NCBI GenBank assembly: GCA_027314685.1
Contig: DAHVAI010000388.1
Span: 1-5,010, forward strand
Reading direction: 5' to 3'
Origin: Nitrososphaerota archaeon
GTDB lineage: Archaea; Thermoproteota; Nitrososphaeria; Nitrososphaerales; CADDZS01
Length of the DNA stretch: 5,010 nt
Shown: positions 4,395 through 5,010 of the stretch, piece by piece
How the letters are laid out: each line of letters opens with the position of its first letter
Position numbering within the stretch: position 1 is the stretch's first letter
Program-made: the position numbers and the translations under genes
The notes under the pieces: model-generated
The model's database searches: none
The model's input: only the letters and a program-made list of their open reading frames with translations
What the model was told of the DNA's origin: nothing

Positions 4395-4502
4395 GATGAG
4401 TGCAAGGCGACCAAAGCCGATTAATCCGCTGAAAAACTCTGAATTAGACTTGCCATTTTACTACTTCGCATTGGATCATCACTATGGAAAACTAGAGACT
4501 CC

Positions 4503-4512
4503 AATTTAAGCA
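4503..4512 (-). promoter_or_regulatory. TATA-like box toward the small two-helix membrane protein
   Basis: On the minus strand it reads about GCTTAAATTG. Initiation some 26 bases downstream, near 4480, would leave a leader of about 25 bases before the ATG at 4456, and would transcribe the region containing the homopolymer. This is weak support that translation begins at the ATG rather than at the GTG at 4394. Confidence 0.3.
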
Positions 4513-4560
4513 GCGCATACGATTTTCACTTTTGATAATTCTCGCTATTGAGGAATAATG

Positions 4561-4584
4561 TATTAAACGTAATAGAATAACGTT
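4561..4584 (+). promoter_or_regulatory. TATA-like box with overlapping AACGT/ACGTT dyad
   Basis: TATTAAAC (4561-4568) is a plausible TATA box for the plus-strand membrane protein gene; initiation would fall near 4591-4597. An inverted repeat AACGT (4566-4570) and ACGTT (4580-4584), spaced by 9 AT-rich bases, overlaps its right edge, a position where a bound regulator would block the promoter. Five-base arms are short enough to arise by chance. Confidence 0.35.
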
Positions 4585-4596
4585 GATTCCTGGTTT

Positions 4597-5010
4597 GTGG
4601 GCGGCAACTTGAGCGAAATAGAAAGAGAGTTGTCGCTGATCGAGATCTTTGCGAAGACGTATGAAATTTTCAAGAAAAACTATGCGAGCGTACTGCCGAT
4701 ATTCCTTGCATTCGGCGTTGTCTCAACTCTGATCGCATCGTACATTTCCTACATCACTCCTTCTCCTCCGGTTCCGGCAAATTTGGCCGACCTGACCAAC
4801 GGGGAGATATCTTCCATGGTAGCCGTTGTGTCAAAGTACATCGGGTATACACTCGCAAATTACTTTGTGAACTGGTGCATACTCTACTTTGCCGCGGCTC
4901 TCGGGATTTTGAAGATGAGTCACTCTTTAGAGAAAGCACAGTCGAGACCGAACTATGCCGCGCTTGCGCTGACCACGCTCGTCTCAGTTGCAATAATCGA
5001 GGCGGGAATC
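4597..5010 (+). CDS. Integral membrane protein, N-terminal part (runs off right edge)
   Basis: An open frame of 138 codons with no stop before the window ends. The cytosolic N-terminus is amphipathic and charged (S-E-I-E-R-E-L-S-L-I-E, then K-T-Y-E-I-F-K-K-N-Y). A first membrane helix covers about residues 31-53, a loop with P-S-P-P-V-P follows, a second helix or hairpin spans about 76-104 (Y-T-L-A-N-Y-F-V-N-W-C-I-L-Y-F-A-A-A-L-G), and a third begins at about 119. The layout, with an N-terminal amphipathic region starting E-I-F, then long helices separated by short loops, resembles multi-pass membrane domains of the YciC or glycerophosphodiester-phosphodiesterase-associated type, but I cannot assign a family. 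The in-frame stop at 4573-4575 limits the start to GTG 4597 or TTG 4609. I took GTG as the extent; TTG gives a more natural N-terminus (S-E-I-E-R) and is equally possible. No signal peptide cleavage site is evident. Confidence 0.8.
   Translation, partial: MGGNLSEIERELSLIEIFAKTYEIFKKNYASVLPIFLAFGVVSTLIASYISYITPSPPVPANLADLTNGEISSMVAVVSKYIGYTLANYFVNWCILYFAAALGILKMSHSLEKAQSRPNYAALALTTLVSVAIIEAGI

Noticed and set aside
3922..4596. tRNA gene in the gene-poor stretch
   Set aside because: No T-arm GTTCRAATC-like motif and no cloverleaf pairing could be found on either strand.
4754..4993. Minus-strand frame of 79 codons
   Set aside because: It is opposite the membrane protein gene and its product is a serine/arginine-rich shadow with no domain.

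Overview
This window looks like a compact archaeal chromosome segment, most likely from a Thaumarchaeota/Nitrososphaeria-type organism. That placement is inferred from gene style and promoter style only; no marker gene is present. The support is as follows. AT-rich TATA-like boxes lie about 25-30 bases upstream of several start codons, as expected for leaderless archaeal mRNAs. GTG and TTG starts are frequent. Shine-Dalgarno sequences are scarce. There is an F420-type luciferase-like oxidoreductase, and there are several very small membrane or beta-rich proteins. The base composition looks similar throughout, with no insertion sequence, phage gene, CRISPR array, rRNA or tRNA that I can see.

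Layout. The left part (1-1470) is read on the minus strand. Going right to left it holds a 56-residue beta-rich protein, a cysteine-free thioredoxin-fold protein, a 33-residue single-pass membrane protein, a gamma-class carbonic anhydrase, and the first 47 codons of a PP2C-type phosphatase that runs off the left edge. The middle (1623-2604) has two plus-strand genes: a SixA-type histidine phosphatase and a cysteine-rich protein with a C-terminal zinc-ribbon-like motif. They run tail to tail into a minus-strand pair (2601-3921): a CPHC thioredoxin/glutaredoxin-like protein and an LLM-class flavin/F420-dependent oxidoreductase. The two facing stop codons share a CTAG.

The right part (3922-4596) is poorly explained. 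It contains a perfect 7-bp dyad, two copies of the palindrome TGCAA-N3-TTGCA exactly 31 bp apart, a doubtful 61-codon reading frame, and a small two-helix membrane protein whose natural ATG is one base out of frame at a 5-base homopolymer. From about 4597 a divergent multi-helix membrane protein begins and leaves the window on the right.

How the genes fit together. No single pathway joins them. Two phosphatases (PP2C and SixA type), two thioredoxin-fold proteins (one with CPHC, one without any cysteine) and a carbonic anhydrase suggest ordinary housekeeping, redox and signalling functions. The items that most deserve a second look are the paired palindromes, the possible frameshift in the small membrane protein, and the small proteins that ordinary gene callers are likely to miss.
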